Source: Trachythela sp. YZ-2020
Taxonomy: Eukaryota > Cnidaria > Anthozoa > Malacalcyonacea > Clavulariidae
Direction: 5' to 3'
DNA length: 64,000 nucleotides
NCBI GenBank assembly: GCA_016169945.1
Contig: JADLSH010000052.1
Location: forward strand, 806,001-870,000
The stretch's first letter is position 1. Every line of letters begins with the position of its first letter. The notes below the pieces were generated by a model. The model was not told the origin of the DNA, ran no database searches, and worked only from the letters and a program-made list of their open reading frames with translations. The position numbers were made by a program, and so were the translations under genes. Positions 51,183 through 63,442 of the stretch are shown one piece after another.

Positions 51183-53235
51183 ACAATCAATCAATCAATC
51201 AGAAGCTTTATTAAAATTAAAATACATAATTGACATGGTATCCCTTCACGCGAGTGCTCTTCCAAGGAGCCATGTTGAAAAAAGAATGAAACAATAACTT
51301 AACATAATATATATATAAACCTATAAGATGTACAACCATATTTCAGTCTTAGTGTTAAATTTGAAAGTTAAAAAGTGAATTTTTAAAGGACTGTATTGAA
51401 GCCAGACTTCGCATTTCAACTGGAAGATCGTTCCATATAATAGCTCCACGGTAGCTGAAGCTTTTTTTACCGGCCTCCGCACTGGGTCTGGGAGTGAAAA
51501 TATTGTGGGTACTACCTCTAAGATTATGAGAGTGAAATTGCGAGGTGGGTGCAAAAATAGTATTGAGCTCACTGGGATATAAGTTATTCACTGCTTTATA
51601 AACACTAGTTGCGAGCTGTTTGGCACGGCGTTGGTCAAGAGTATCCCAACCAAGGACACGTAGGATATCAGCAGACCTTGCGTCATAATCGGAAAAGGTT
51701 ATTATCCTACTTGCTCTGTTTTGAAGTTTTTGGAGTTTGTCAGAAAGAGTTTTACCTAGGCAACCCCAAACCTCACTACAATAGTCTAGGTAAGGCAGCA
51801 CTAAGGCCTTATACATCAGGATCAATATGTCTTGGGGCACAAAGTTGCGAATCCGCTTTAAGGTCCCAAGACTTGCACTTATTTTTTTACAAATGGTTTC
51901 AACATGTACCTGCCAATTTAAATATTCGTCAATTTCGATCAATAGATTGACCATCAATTTGGATGTTAAAGTGATGATTCAGGTTATTTAATCTCACTTG
52001 GCTTCCCAGGATTAAGAATTTTGTCTTTTTTACATTCAAAGTAAGTTTATTAGCTCGTAGCCACGTTTGCACTTTACTAAGTTCGATATTTAGTTTAAGC
52101 TCTAATTCAATTGGATCTTTAGAACTAACAGTTAAACATGTATCATCAGCATACATCATAAGGGACGACGAAGATAGGCAGGCTTGAAGATCATTGATAT
52201 AAATTAGAAAGAGTAATAGCCCAAGCACTGACCCTTGAGGGACCTCACATGTAACAGGTAACATGCTTGACAGAGTGCCATTAATGCTTGTACATTGTTT
52301 GCGACCTGATAAATACGATCTAAACCAATTGATTGAGTCAGAATCAACGCCATACAACTCTAGCTTCTTTAGTAAAATTGGGTGGTTCACCGTATCAAAA
52401 GCCTTTTTTAAGTCTAAAAGTAGAACTCCATTAACTAACCCTTTATCAATATTCTGGTACCAGTTATTGGTGGATATTAGAAGAGTTGTAAGTGTCGAGT
52501 GTAGAGGTCTAAATCCATGTTGGGAGTTAGCCAGTAGATTATCATCAATTAAGTATCCGTAAAACTGGGAGAAGACGATCTTTTCAATTATTTTACTGAC
52601 AATCGGTAAAACAGATATTGGCCTATAATTATCGGGATTAGATTTGGTATCTTCTTTATAAATTGGCATTACCCTAGCTACTTTCCAATCAATGGGAAAA
52701 ATCCCACTTCTAATGGATAAATTAATAATATGAGTTAAGGATGAAGAAACAATTGGCGAAGCTTCCTTTAATAGCCTACAAGATATCCCATCCAAACCCG
52801 TAGATTTATTTACAGGAATCGATTGAATCCAGTTATATACAATTGTATTATTAGTCTCTGTAATAGAGAAATGATTATCAGTAGGTGTAATGAATTCCTC
52901 AAAATGAGAGCTAGAGGCGGGAACATCGTTAACTAATTTGTGTCCAATTTGAGTAAAATGATTATTAAGGGCATTGCTAATCTCACTTGGAGAAGTGTAA
53001 TTGCAGTTTACAACTTTAATGCACTTATTACATTGGGGTTAGAATTTTTACCCATGTTTTCATTCACACCCTTCCAAGTGTTTTTAATGTCACCAAAATG
53101 GTCTCTAAAGTAGTTGTGATAATATGAAACTTTGGCATCTTGTATACATCTATTAACCTTATTACGTGCACTTCTATACTTGGACCAGTTATCTTCGGTA
53201 GAGTGAACATTTTCACTTCTTCGGTGAACATTTTC
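51183..53235 (-). mobile_element. LINE inserted in the left palindrome arm
   Basis: Minus-strand RT: 51929-52795 has MPIYKEDTKSNPDNYRPISV, LLLDLKKAFDTVNH, VPQGSVLGLLLFLIYINDL and MYADDTCLTV. 51355-51957 is the C-terminal part (LPYLDYCSEVWG, LQNRASRIITFSD). A frameshift separates them at about 51940. An upstream fragment is at 53008-53259. The 3' tail on plus is a CAAT repeat (51181-51200). It is 5'-truncated. Confidence 0.88.
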
Positions 53236-53455
53236 ACGAATACGTTTGCTCACGACCACAGCAACCCGAAGTAATGTTCGTGTGTTTAACTGTTTACATG
53301 TTTTTTGACAAAATAAACAAATATTCGCGTAATTTTGTATTTTTCTGGTTTCCTTTAGCTATAAAAAAGAAACCAGAGACTTACGCAATCTTTTTGCACC
53401 ATCCTTTTAAGACTATTCTGTGTAGACGCCTGTACGTTTCAGCGCTCAGACCTCA
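53236..53455. repeat. Left palindrome arm, inner part after the LINE
   Basis: This stretch (with CTGGTTTCCTTTAGCTATAA and TTCTGTGTAGACGC) is the reverse complement of about 55253-55470, so the palindrome continues inside the LINE insertion. Confidence 0.8.
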
Positions 53456-54066
53456 GTTTTATTTACTCTTATTTAAAGTAAGACATAATATATCGCACTA
53501 GCTCAAAATATACTTTTGACAGATGTAAAAATACTATTTTACTTCTGTTCGAAATTCGACTATCGAAGTAATCGAAATATTCGGTAAAAGCTCAAAGTAA
53601 GAAAAAGTACCCGCTGGTTTTGTCTTTTGACAAGATTATCACGTAGTTGTCAAAACATGTGTAATGTGGAATTTATGACAAGTGCTTTCTATGCATGGTT
53701 TCTGCAATAAGAAAGACAAGATCCATGAGGTTTTAATTAAAATTGTAAAACTCATTAATAATTCATGAAGAAAACTCAAAAGAAATCATTAGCGTGAAGG
53801 AGTTTGTATATCTGATACAGAATCATGCTGATTTACATAAACTTTAAGTTCAATTTTCTCACCAAATATCATTCATTTATTTTAAACTGTTGAAGAATAC
53901 GAATGTTCTCATCAAGACGTTTCACAAGCTATTTACAACATGAGCGGCAGTGTTGTATCGGATATACAACGCTCGCCTTCGGCTCGAGTTTGTATATCCG
54001 ATACAACACTGCCGCTCATGTTGTAAATAGTACGTAAATAGTGAAACTGGAGGTCTGAAACGTACT
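53456..54066. other. Centre of the giant palindrome
   Basis: This is AT-rich spacer without a gene. It contains the perfect hairpin at 53929-54030. Confidence 0.5.
53929..54030. repeat. Perfect 41-bp-arm hairpin
   Basis: The arms 53929-53969 and 53990-54030 are exact reverse complements, containing CATGAGCGGCAGTGTTGTAT. The 20-nt loop (with CGCCTTCGGCTCGAG) is itself partly palindromic. The perfect match suggests a young foldback element or a maintained structure. Confidence 0.85.
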
Positions 54067-55253
54067 GGGACCGGTTGTACGAAAGGCGTTTAAGCCGCTA
54101 TCCACCGTTTAACTCGCTATCCGCCGGATAAAATTTAAACGCTCGAGAAATCGCGTTGTACGAAGCGCGTTTAGCGCTATCCACCGGTTAAATTTTGTTA
54201 AACGGTGGATAAATTTAAACGGTGTCTTGAGGTCGTTTAAGTCTCTATCCGGCGGATAAATTCGAAGTTCAGTCAAGAAAAACAATGAATATTTCGCATG
54301 AAAGAGGGGTCAGATTGGTTCTATATCGAATAAGCATAAACACTCACTTTTGACTTCTCTTGAGTCCTCATGGTCTTAAAATTCACGGAGCCAAGGTAAC
54401 TAGCAATGCAACGTCTTTGTTGTAATGTATTTTATTTTCATGCCGGTGTCAGTCGGTTTATACGAGTTCAGTATTCTGGCTTTTTTCTCCTTTCCTTTTG
54501 AAAACAAGCAGTACGTAAAATTCCAACTTTTAGTTATTTTAAAAAACAAACAACGAACTAGTGTATGAAGACACAACTTTCAAACTTTGCCTTTGGAAAG
54601 CCAAACAAGTATAGGCCTACAAATAAACAGACAACACGACGCCGAAAGACGAAAGATCTGTATTCGCTTGCTTAATGGCTTTCATAAGCCAATCAAAACT
54701 TGTGAGAAAATGTTCTTAAAACTATTCAGAATCTAGTGCAAGGACAACGAACAAAATATTCAGGCACACTTTCTGAATCTACGTCAGTAAACAAGACAAC
54801 GCAACTCACAGTATTTGCTACTGCATTCGCATAAAGAAGCCGAAAGTCTTTGAAAAGAAATGCAGAAAAGTTGATACGAAACTCCTTAAGGCTTAATACT
54901 GTAACGACTGCATGAATGACAAAATTCCAACCAACGGCAAAAATCTCTACTGCATTTAAAGCATTGTGGATTTCATAAGTTGAATAAACCTTCAAAGAAT
55001 ACAAATTAAGTTGAAATGTTCAAAAATGCCTAGCAACAGATGACGTAGAGGTAAGAAATTTCAGGAAAATCCGGTTTTCCCCGGTTAGTTTTAAGGTTAT
55101 CCGACGGATAGTTAAACGCGGCGCTAACTCGCTAAACGGGCTTCGTACAACGCAATTTTACCAGCCGGTTAACTAACCGTTGGATAGGAAATTTATCCGC
55201 TGGATAGCGGCTAGACACCGTTTAAGTTAAACGCCTTTCGTACAACCGGCCCC
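54067..55253. mobile_element. TIR element in the right arm/centre boundary
   Basis: The ends GGGACCGGTTGTACGAAAGG and, reversed, GGGGCCGGTTGTACGAAAGG are followed by further imperfect inverted repeats rich in TTATCCGNCGGATA and TTTAAACGG motifs over about 200 bp. It is inserted in the right arm, as the other arm lacks it. A clear target duplication was not seen. No transposase was recognised. Confidence 0.7.
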
Positions 55254-58200
55254 AAGCGTCTACACAGAATAGCCTAAAAAGGATTGTGCAAAAAGATTGC
55301 ATAAGTCTCTGGTTTCTTTTTTATAGCTAAAGGAAACCAGAAAAATATAAAATTACGCGAATAATTGTTTATTTTGTCAAAAAACATATAAACAGTTAAA
55401 CAAACGACCTTTGCTTTGGGTTGCTGTGGTCGCGAGCAAACGTATTCGTGAAAATGTTCACCCCCACTGTACTGTTGCCCACGAGGAGTTTTCGTGAAGA
55501 TTGCGCGAGACTTTCACATTATTTTGAACCTTTTCTTTTTGATTCTCATTCTTGATGAACGAGAGGAGGTTTTTCACTCCCAAGTGGGACTAATGCTTTC
55601 AATTTTTCGATTGGGACTATTCTACAATCAATTATTTTTGGATACTGTAATATCACAGGAGGCCCAGGCTCTATTTGCCCGCGCCCGCCTGTGACTTCCT
55701 TATAACGAGGGAAGGAAGGAAATATTGAGACCAAAATAGCCCAGACTTGGCATATGTTACACGAAACTATCCTCGATTTTTCGCCTTTAAATGCATTTCT
55801 TTCGAGATTAATCGATATCCCCTGCAATAATGATACCGTACAACTCTCAAAACAACGATGCTTTAATCAAAGAGCTTAAATTCGCTCTAAAATCCGTGGG
55901 GGAATGACAAAATTTGGCAAAAATATATCCGCGTGCCAGGTTTGCTGGTCAAAAACCGGAAGTCGTTGAACAACTCAAAATACACTCAAACCTGATTGGA
56001 CAACGAATATCAACAAAAATTTCAAATTTCAAAGTTGTCCAATCAGGTTTGATTGTATTTTGAGTTGTTCAACGACTTCCGGTTTTTGACCAGCAAACCT
56101 GGCACGCGGATATATTTTTGCCAAATTTTGTCATTCCCTCACGGATTTTAGAGCGAATTTAAGCTCTTTGATTAAAGCATCGTTGTTTTGAGAGTTGTAC
56201 GTTATCATTCTTGCAAGGGATATCGATTAATCTCGAAAGAAATGCATTTAAAGGCGAAAAATCGAGGATAGTTTCATGTAACATGTGCCAAGTCTGGGCA
56301 ATTTTGGTCTCAATGTTTCCTTCCTTCCCTCGTTATAAGGAAGTCACAGCCGGGCGCGGGCAAATAGAGCCTGGGCCTCCTGTGGTAATATAAATACAGA
56401 TGTGGACGAAGAAGTGATATTTATCGGGCAGAGAAGCGGCGAGACATTGCAATGGCGAGATAATTGAGGAAATGTCGAAGGACACAAAATCGAAGATAAA
56501 ATACATGGCACTACTCCAAAACCCGACGAAACTTGGTTGAATTATTCTTTAGTCAACTAGCATTGTGTTAAAGTACAACATTTGGATGATACTTGCGAGG
56601 CTCAATCGGCAAACAAATCGGCAAAATATGGCTGAAATCGTGTTCTGGCGTGGGGTGTGTGAAATGAAATGTGTTATATCTCAACAAAACAATATCATTC
56701 CTTATGAAATTTATAATAATTATATTAAAATAAGCATATTTTTTCATCCTATGACAAAAATGTTTAGGAAATAAGAAAACATAGACTTTGCCAGGTGAAT
56801 GAGTAATTTGATGCATAATTAGCAGTTGACCTGGGATGGTGTATAGTCATTTTCTTGCAAAATATGATACCTAGACAAATTTTACCTTCCAGTGATCACC
56901 CCTAAAAGCAACCATTCTAAACACTATAAGCAATTTAGAAAGGCTATAGCTTTGGCGGTTCAGGATTTAGAGCCATGTCGACAGTGCCGTTTCTGGGTGT
57001 GGTCATTTTCAGGACTATCGCACCGGATTCGGGTTTTGTCAAATATGCCATGTTGACCGCCATGTTCATTTTACCCTAAAACAGTTGAGATAATCTGTCC
57101 TAAATGAAATGCATACAAACTCCTTTACAGGTCCTAGACTATAAGGCAAGATCTCCACATTACTGGGTTCACATGAAACTTTCAAGTGGGTCAAACTGGT
57201 AGGGCTAGGCCTTGAAAGGTCTGGACTCCCCTCCAAGACTTCTATTGTCATCCTTCCAAATCTACAGGGAAAGGAGCTTAATTACACATGTTCCAAGAGT
57301 GCTCATCAACATTCAAAAGTTTCTCAATCCACACGAAACCTTCTAGATTGTGAATCGTTATTGGGAGGTAGGGGGTGGTCAGTGAACAAACAAACTGTTG
57401 TGGACCATCAGGTCAGTTTCTGCTTCTCTTGCTGCTTGAAGAAGGGTCTGCAACTGTATGTCACTCAAGTAAATCAATTAAAAAATTTATCATGTTCACA
57501 GGGGTGGATGAAATATGGTTCAGATTGGCACTTCCAAAGGGGCACCTTAGTTCCCTGTTCAAGATATCTTACTAAGAGTGGGAGATATCTTGCAAAGAGG
57601 GGGGTGGAGATAGTGGGCAAACTCCCCATTTCCCTGAAGGGGGAGTGTGAACATTTCTGTAATTATCTATTTTGCAAACTAATTTCATTTTCCAGGAAAT
57701 ATGATTATATCATATATAATTTCACAACACATATTAGGCACATGACAAGCTTGCAAGGTGAGCTAGCATGATTTGTCAGGCCATCATCTGCCTACAATAA
57801 CTCATGTGGACATTTAGGTGGGAATTAAATAAATAAAATCTTGGACTTCAAAAGTAAACACAGGTAATTTAGTTGGCTGTTTTAATAATAAAGTCAAAAT
57901 CTTTAAAAATGCCAATTCTTACTGTTGGGCACACTAAAATCACCCTAACTCTTTATCTACAACAATTGTCATGAATGCACCAACTGTGATCAGCAGCAAC
58001 ATGCACCAAGTCTTTTAATTTTCCCCAAGGTGTTCAACTTCCACAGCATTTACATTAAAGTAAGCATATCTGCATGAATGCATATTCAACAGTTATTTAC
58101 ATATTGGTTTTAGTTGTTTTGGAAAGAATAAATTGATAGTTCAGACCTCTAAGTATAAACTTTGTGGAAGAATAGGGGGCAGTTTAGAAACAACTTTATA

Positions 58201-59090
58201 AACCCTAAAATTCAAGAACCCACTCTTCCAGGGGCACAGACACTGCACCTCCCCTAAAATTTATTTCACCTCCTCCAGCATGTACACCAAAATCTGGCCT
58301 TGGTCCTAGCAAGCGGACAGTCATGGGCTGCAACCACTAGCCTTCCGAATGTTGTGGGACAAGTGGTGTTGTATATTTTTGGCTGCAGCCGACACTGGAC
58401 CCCAAGGTTACAGATATATATAAAACAATATATGAAGCAATCTTGGTATGGGCATAGCAAGCATGGTTCTCATGAACAGCCCCTAAACAATTATAGGAAA
58501 ACTACAGTATATCATGGGACAAAGGGCTGTTTATTAACAACTTTCAGCAATCACTGGTAGTCACTACTTACTGTCTGGAGTAGTGGGCAGACAAAAGGCT
58601 TTGCATATGATATATTTTCAGTTATTTTAATGGAAGAGCTTCTTAAAAATACAACCTTTTGCTCACACACAACAACAAAAACACTATTTTTGCAACTATT
58701 CTATAAACACATGTGGCTACAACGAAAAATATAGCCAAGCTAAAGTCAACAGCAAAGCAGGAGTATTTTACAGTCAATACTGTTCGGAAATAACGAGAAA
58801 GTTTCTAGTAAACCGGGTTTGTTTTCGCGACAAACCATATAAAAGTGAAGCCATGCCTCGAAAGCAATTTTCTCGCGAATTACCGAATGGATTTCGCCGA
58901 AACTTACGTTTAAGAGTCCTGATCACCTCTGCTAATAACACAACTTTTAAACCAGTGTTTGGAGCGAAAGATAAAGCATAAAAATTTAAAAATATAGCTT
59001 CGTGTAAAATATAGCTCCGTCCGCCATTTGGCGCGAAATGGAAGAATAACCACTTTTACCGGCATGCATTGCGATAGCTGGAATTGTCTA
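55254..59090. repeat. Right arm of the giant palindrome
   Basis: This is the reverse complement of 48890-51182 plus 53236-53455, with many small differences. Two segments are unique to it: a foldback insertion at 55654-56384 and about 1 kb at 57150-58190 without counterpart. A LINE abuts its outer end at about 59100. Open frames within it mirror those of the left arm and are not supported as genes. Confidence 0.85.
55654..56384. mobile_element. Foldback element with 7-bp target duplication (GTAATAT)
   Basis: The 731-bp element has two near-identical inverted arms of about 350 bp (starting CACAGGAGGCCCAGGCTC) and a short centre near 56010-56030. GTAATAT flanks it at 55647-55653 and 56385-56391. 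The left palindrome arm has the empty site, one copy of the GTAATAT motif (about 51024-51030, reversed), which confirms the insertion. Confidence 0.9.
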
Positions 59091-59099
59091 TTGATTTAG

Positions 59100-60790
59100 A
59101 GCAAATTATTATTATTTTATTATTATTATTATAAAATTACCTGCTCCCAAAAGGGCTTTTCGGCATACAATTACAATAGAAATACTAAAACACGCTATTA
59201 TATACATGATTGTTCAATTATTTAAAATGTGTTTCTTTACTTCAGATTTAAAATGTTTGATATTACTCAATAATTTGATTGAATCAGGCAGGCTGTTCCA
59301 ATGTTTGGCCGCGCGATAATGAAACGTTTTTTGGCCGTAGTTTGTATTCGATTTTGGAATTGCTAGATCTTTGCTGAACCTAGTAGAATAATTGTGGATA
59401 ATATCTCGCAGATAGAATTTCTCACTCAGGTAAGGCGGTGAAAGACCGCCTTAACGAGACTCCCAAGTCTTTGGCAGAAAAAACAGGGAATAGCGTTTTG
59501 CCTAAAAAACTCAGCGATAACTCTTCAGTAAATGGTTTTAGCAAAGCTGGTGATCCGAATAACATGAATTTTGTCTTTTCTGGTTTTATTAAAAGTGAGT
59601 TCGTACAACACCAGCTTGTTATTCTAGTTAGATCTTCTTCTAGTTTGGCCTTTGCTTCCGATTTATCCTGCACTAAAAAAGACAAAAATATTTTACTATC
59701 GTCAACGAACGATTCGAGGCCACTGTTTACCACTGCGGTTGGAAGGTCATTTGTATAAATGCTGAAGAGGAGGGGGGAAAGAATCGATCCTTGAGGGACA
59801 CCGTGTGTGATATGAAGTGGCGTCGACTTGCTTGAGCCAATTTTCACGTATTGAGATCGACCAGTGAGATAGCTGCTTAAACTGTCGAAAGCTTTAGACA
59901 TGTCTATCAAATTCAAAGCCGTCACCTTTTTCTGATCCATTGCCTGTAGTATTTAGTCAGTTATGAAAATGTTCAAAGTTTCGGTCGAATAACTCTTCGT
60001 ATTACCGCTTTGGTGGGTGGAAAGACTTTCGTTTTTTGGTAAAAAATCAGTTAATTGGTTTAATGTCACCTTTTCGCATATTTTTGATGCGATCGCTAAC
60101 ATGGAGAGTCGACGGTTATTGGATGCAACTTCACGGTCGCCTTCTTTTAAGAGTGGTATGACTTCAGCAAGTTTCCAAACATCTGGGTAAGTGGAAGACA
60201 TCAGGGACTTATTGATAATATTAGTTAATGGCATTAGGATAGTTGGTAGTGAATCCTTTATCACTCGCATGTGGCGATGTCCGGCCAAGGAGATTTGTTT
60301 GTAGGCATGGACAATATAATCCTTTTTACTATATCGCTTGTAGTTGGTTGGAAATTAAATCTGAGGTGATGGTTAATAGGGCGCCTGTGGGCAGCATACG
60401 GTTGTATATTGTATTTCTGCGCCAATTGTTTGACTGCATGCGAAGTGGATTCTCCAACTTTAGAGAAATACAAATTAAACTCTTCTGCCAATTGAGCGGT
60501 GTCTTTAGAGAAAATATGATCTGGACTTTCTCTTGAAGGCAAGTATTGATTTATCACCTTCCATATCGCCCCGGGTTTTCCTTCGCAGTTTTGTAGTTGA
60601 TTGCGAGCGTAGGATTTCTCACCTTCTTTCAGCATGGATTTGGTAGCATTTCTGGAATTCTTGAAAAGTGACCAATCATCGAGATGTCTGGTTTCACAAA
60701 AAGTTCGATGCAGGTGATCACGCTTTTTCATGGCTTGTTTTATCCCATCGTTGACAAAGGGTGTGGAACGATTTCTTATTCTAATTTCCT
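59100..60790 (-). mobile_element. 5'-truncated LINE fragment
   Basis: Minus-strand RT pieces are 60261-60731 (LFKNSRNATKSMLK, AIWKVINQYLPSRE), 59953-60288 (LKEGDREVASNNRRLSMLAI) and 59422-59940 (LTGRSQYVKIG, HGVPQGSILSPLLFSIYTND). They lie in different frames, and YADD is FVDD in the last. The 3' end has an ATT repeat tail (59105-59133). It is inactive. Confidence 0.85.
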
Positions 60791-61675
60791 TTATGGGGCA
60801 TGACTGTTCAGAATAGGAGAAAGGGCATTATTAAAAGCATCCAGGTGGTCAAGTATTTCGGGAAAGATGTTGTGGAGATTCGAAAAGATAACCGGTTAAT
60901 TGTGCCAAGTCAGCCGCATATGTAGACGAATTATAATTTCGGTAGCTTCTAGCAACGACAGAAAAACTTTGTGGTTTTGGGAGCTTGAGTTTTCCCTAGA
61001 GCGCTGGTGGTATGATACCACATTAATAAATATGTGAAAAGTTAATAAATATTTCATAAACATCTTCAAAAACGTCATGTTATATTATTCAAGCGCTTTT
61101 AGTATCATTTGTGATGCCAAAAACCGCTGACCGTCAAATACTTAGGGCGAAAATACAAAATCAAATATGGCTTCCGACATATGCCGTCAGCCGTAAAATT
61201 TCGCCATAATAGAAAGCCAGATTTTAATGAAAGCGGTGAGTAATATGTTTTCTTTTCGATTGGTTTACCTAAAATATGGTTCCAAGTTTTATCTTATGTG
61301 CAATTTATGTTTTATAACGTGCCAAAGCCCTCTCAGGATTGTTTTTAAAAGCATGGTATCAGATATGATACGACAAGCGTTAAGGGTCATAAACATGTGA
61401 TCTTCAGCCACTTCTGCATCTCATATTTTGGCTTATTCTTATTAGTCTTTCTTATTAACTAACCTGTTTGTAGACGTAGTGTTTTGTAAGCATTTGTTTT
61501 TACGATTATTTAAATAATTTAGTGAATTAGCATTATTTGCGCGTGGGTCGATGACTTAGCATATTGCGGTAAGCACTCCCTTTCCGTATCACCCATGCTT
61601 TGCGTAGTAAATGCAAATTATGTGGAGTCATAGTAAACGCCCTATTCGGCTAGCTAGAATATAAATTTAGAGAAA
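60791..61675. other. Likely 5' region of the piggyBac element
   Basis: No gene was seen. Small palindromes GTGGTATGATACCAC (about 61007) and TGGTATCAGATATGATA (about 61354) resemble one near the right edge (63880), so they may be subterminal repeats of the piggyBac element. A TTAA at 60895-60898 is a candidate left target site, unproven. Confidence 0.4.
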
Positions 61676-61765
61676 TTGCCAGGAATAAAGTTGATTCAAA
61701 GTCTGAAACAGTTCTTAAATACAACAAATTTTCATTTCTGTAATTTTTCTAAAAAATACATAAAA

Positions 61766-63442
61766 ATGTCTTTGCCAAAAGATCATTATAGTACAGCGAA
61801 TGTGCTAGAAATACTAGAGGCTAGCGATAGCGAGTGTGAAGGTTTGAAAGTGATCAATCAGATGGTCAATGCAGTCCATATTGCTCCGAGCAATCATCAA
61901 GTGACGAAGAAGTTGACAGCAGCCCAACAGCTCACAACAATTCTGATCATGAAAGTGAATGGGATTCAGATGATGATGTTCCATTATCAAGTATCTCAAA
62001 GCTGACACCAACTACCAACTACAAATGGCGCAATATCAATTTCGTACCCCCAGAGAACACAGAGTTTTGTGGTGACACAAAACTTCCTGACCTTCCCACA
62101 GTCAATGGTGAAATCACACCATACAGTTTGTTCAAGACGTTCATAACAGATGAAATGCTAGATTCCATAGTTGATGAAACAAACCGGTACAGTGTGGAAA
62201 AACATGGACAGTCTGTGAAAACCTCTCGTCAGGAATGTGAACAGTTAATGGGTATAATCTTTTACATGGGACTTGTCCAAATGCCTAATCTGCGCTCGTA
62301 TTGGGAAAATGAGTTAGGTTACGAGCCTGTGTCCAGTGTGTTATCTCGTGATCGTTTTTTGAAATTAGTGACTTTGCTGCATTTTGTGGACAACAACGCC
62401 ATCACCGATGAAGAAAAAAAAGACAAGCTCTGGAAACTTCGTCCCTGGATGATATCAATGCGGGATACTTTCCTCAAGATTCCACCCAAGGAATTTCAAC
62501 CTATTGATGAGATTATAGTTCCATTCAAGGGTAGGTCTGGTCTCAAAGTTTATATGCCCAAAAAGGCACACAAATGGGGGTTTAAACTTCGGGGTCGTTC
62601 AGACTCAGATGGATTCATGTATGATTTTGATGTGTATCAACCTGTACCTGATGACCAATTCTCAGAGCTAGGACGATCCGCTGGTGTTGTTGAGAAAATG
62701 ACCGATTCCTTGCCAGATGGTAAAAATTTCAAAGCCTTCGCGGACAACTATTTTTCTTCTGTTGCTCTGGCGGAAAAGCTGAAGAAGCGGAATATTTATT
62801 ATATTGGAACAGTAAAGATGAATCGTGTGGCTGGAAACAAATTAGCAGACGACAAAGTAATGAAGAAGAATACTCGAGGACATTTTGTCTCGCAGGGTGA
62901 GCGAAACACCAACGTCATTTGTGTTCGCTGGAATGACAACAAGGTAGTTAGTCTTGTCTCTTCTTATGTTGGTACGGAACCTGTGACAGAGGCAAAGCAG
63001 TGGGACAAGAAGGCAAAGAAGCATGGGAAAATCCAGAGGCCAAAGATTGTTGAAGAATAAGTTTATGGGAGGCACTGACCTCCTAAACATGTGCACAAAC
63101 TTGAACAAGTTTCATATCCAATCTCGAAGGTGGTACATGTACATATTTTCCCATTCCCTTACACTTGCCCTTGTGAATGCCTGGTTCCTCTACAGAAGAT
63201 ACCATGAAGGTCAAAATACAAATAAGAAGAAAGTGCTTCCTCTAAGGAGATTTCGAGCTGCCTGTGCATATGCTCTTACTTCTGCTGGCAAGGGAAAGAA
63301 GCGTACGCGGGACCGTCCATCATTGGAGGAGCGAGAAATCCTGGAATCGCACCAATCGCAGAGGAAGAGATATACGGAAGTACGTGATGATGTAAAGAAA
63401 GATGAGTTCAACCACTTCCCCATGTATGACCCTGCGCGTTAA
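61766..63442 (+). pseudogene. piggyBac transposase with two frameshifts
   Basis: The piggyBac (DDE_Tnp_1_7) fold is clear. The start at 61766 (MSLPKDHYSTANVLEILEAS) leads into an acidic N-terminal region with a frameshift near 61850. The core holds QLMGIIFYMGLVQMPNLRSY, FLKLVTLLHFVDN, the first Asp in FQPIDEIIVPFKG and the second in FADNYFSS. A second frameshift lies at about 63055, before NKFMGGTDLLNM with the third Asp. The C-terminus (RFRAACAYAL onward) lacks a clear Cys-rich finger. All three catalytic Asp are kept, so the copy died recently. Confidence 0.9.

Noticed and set aside
49595..51300. Open frames in the palindrome arms (for example 50595-50867 and 56568-56816)
   Set aside because: They mirror each other as inverted copies, have low coding character and contain no domains.
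57361..57771. A 136-aa plus-strand open frame unique to the right palindrome arm
   Set aside because: There are no recognisable motifs, its composition is Cys- and Ser-rich as in random translation, and a second overlapping frame is also open.
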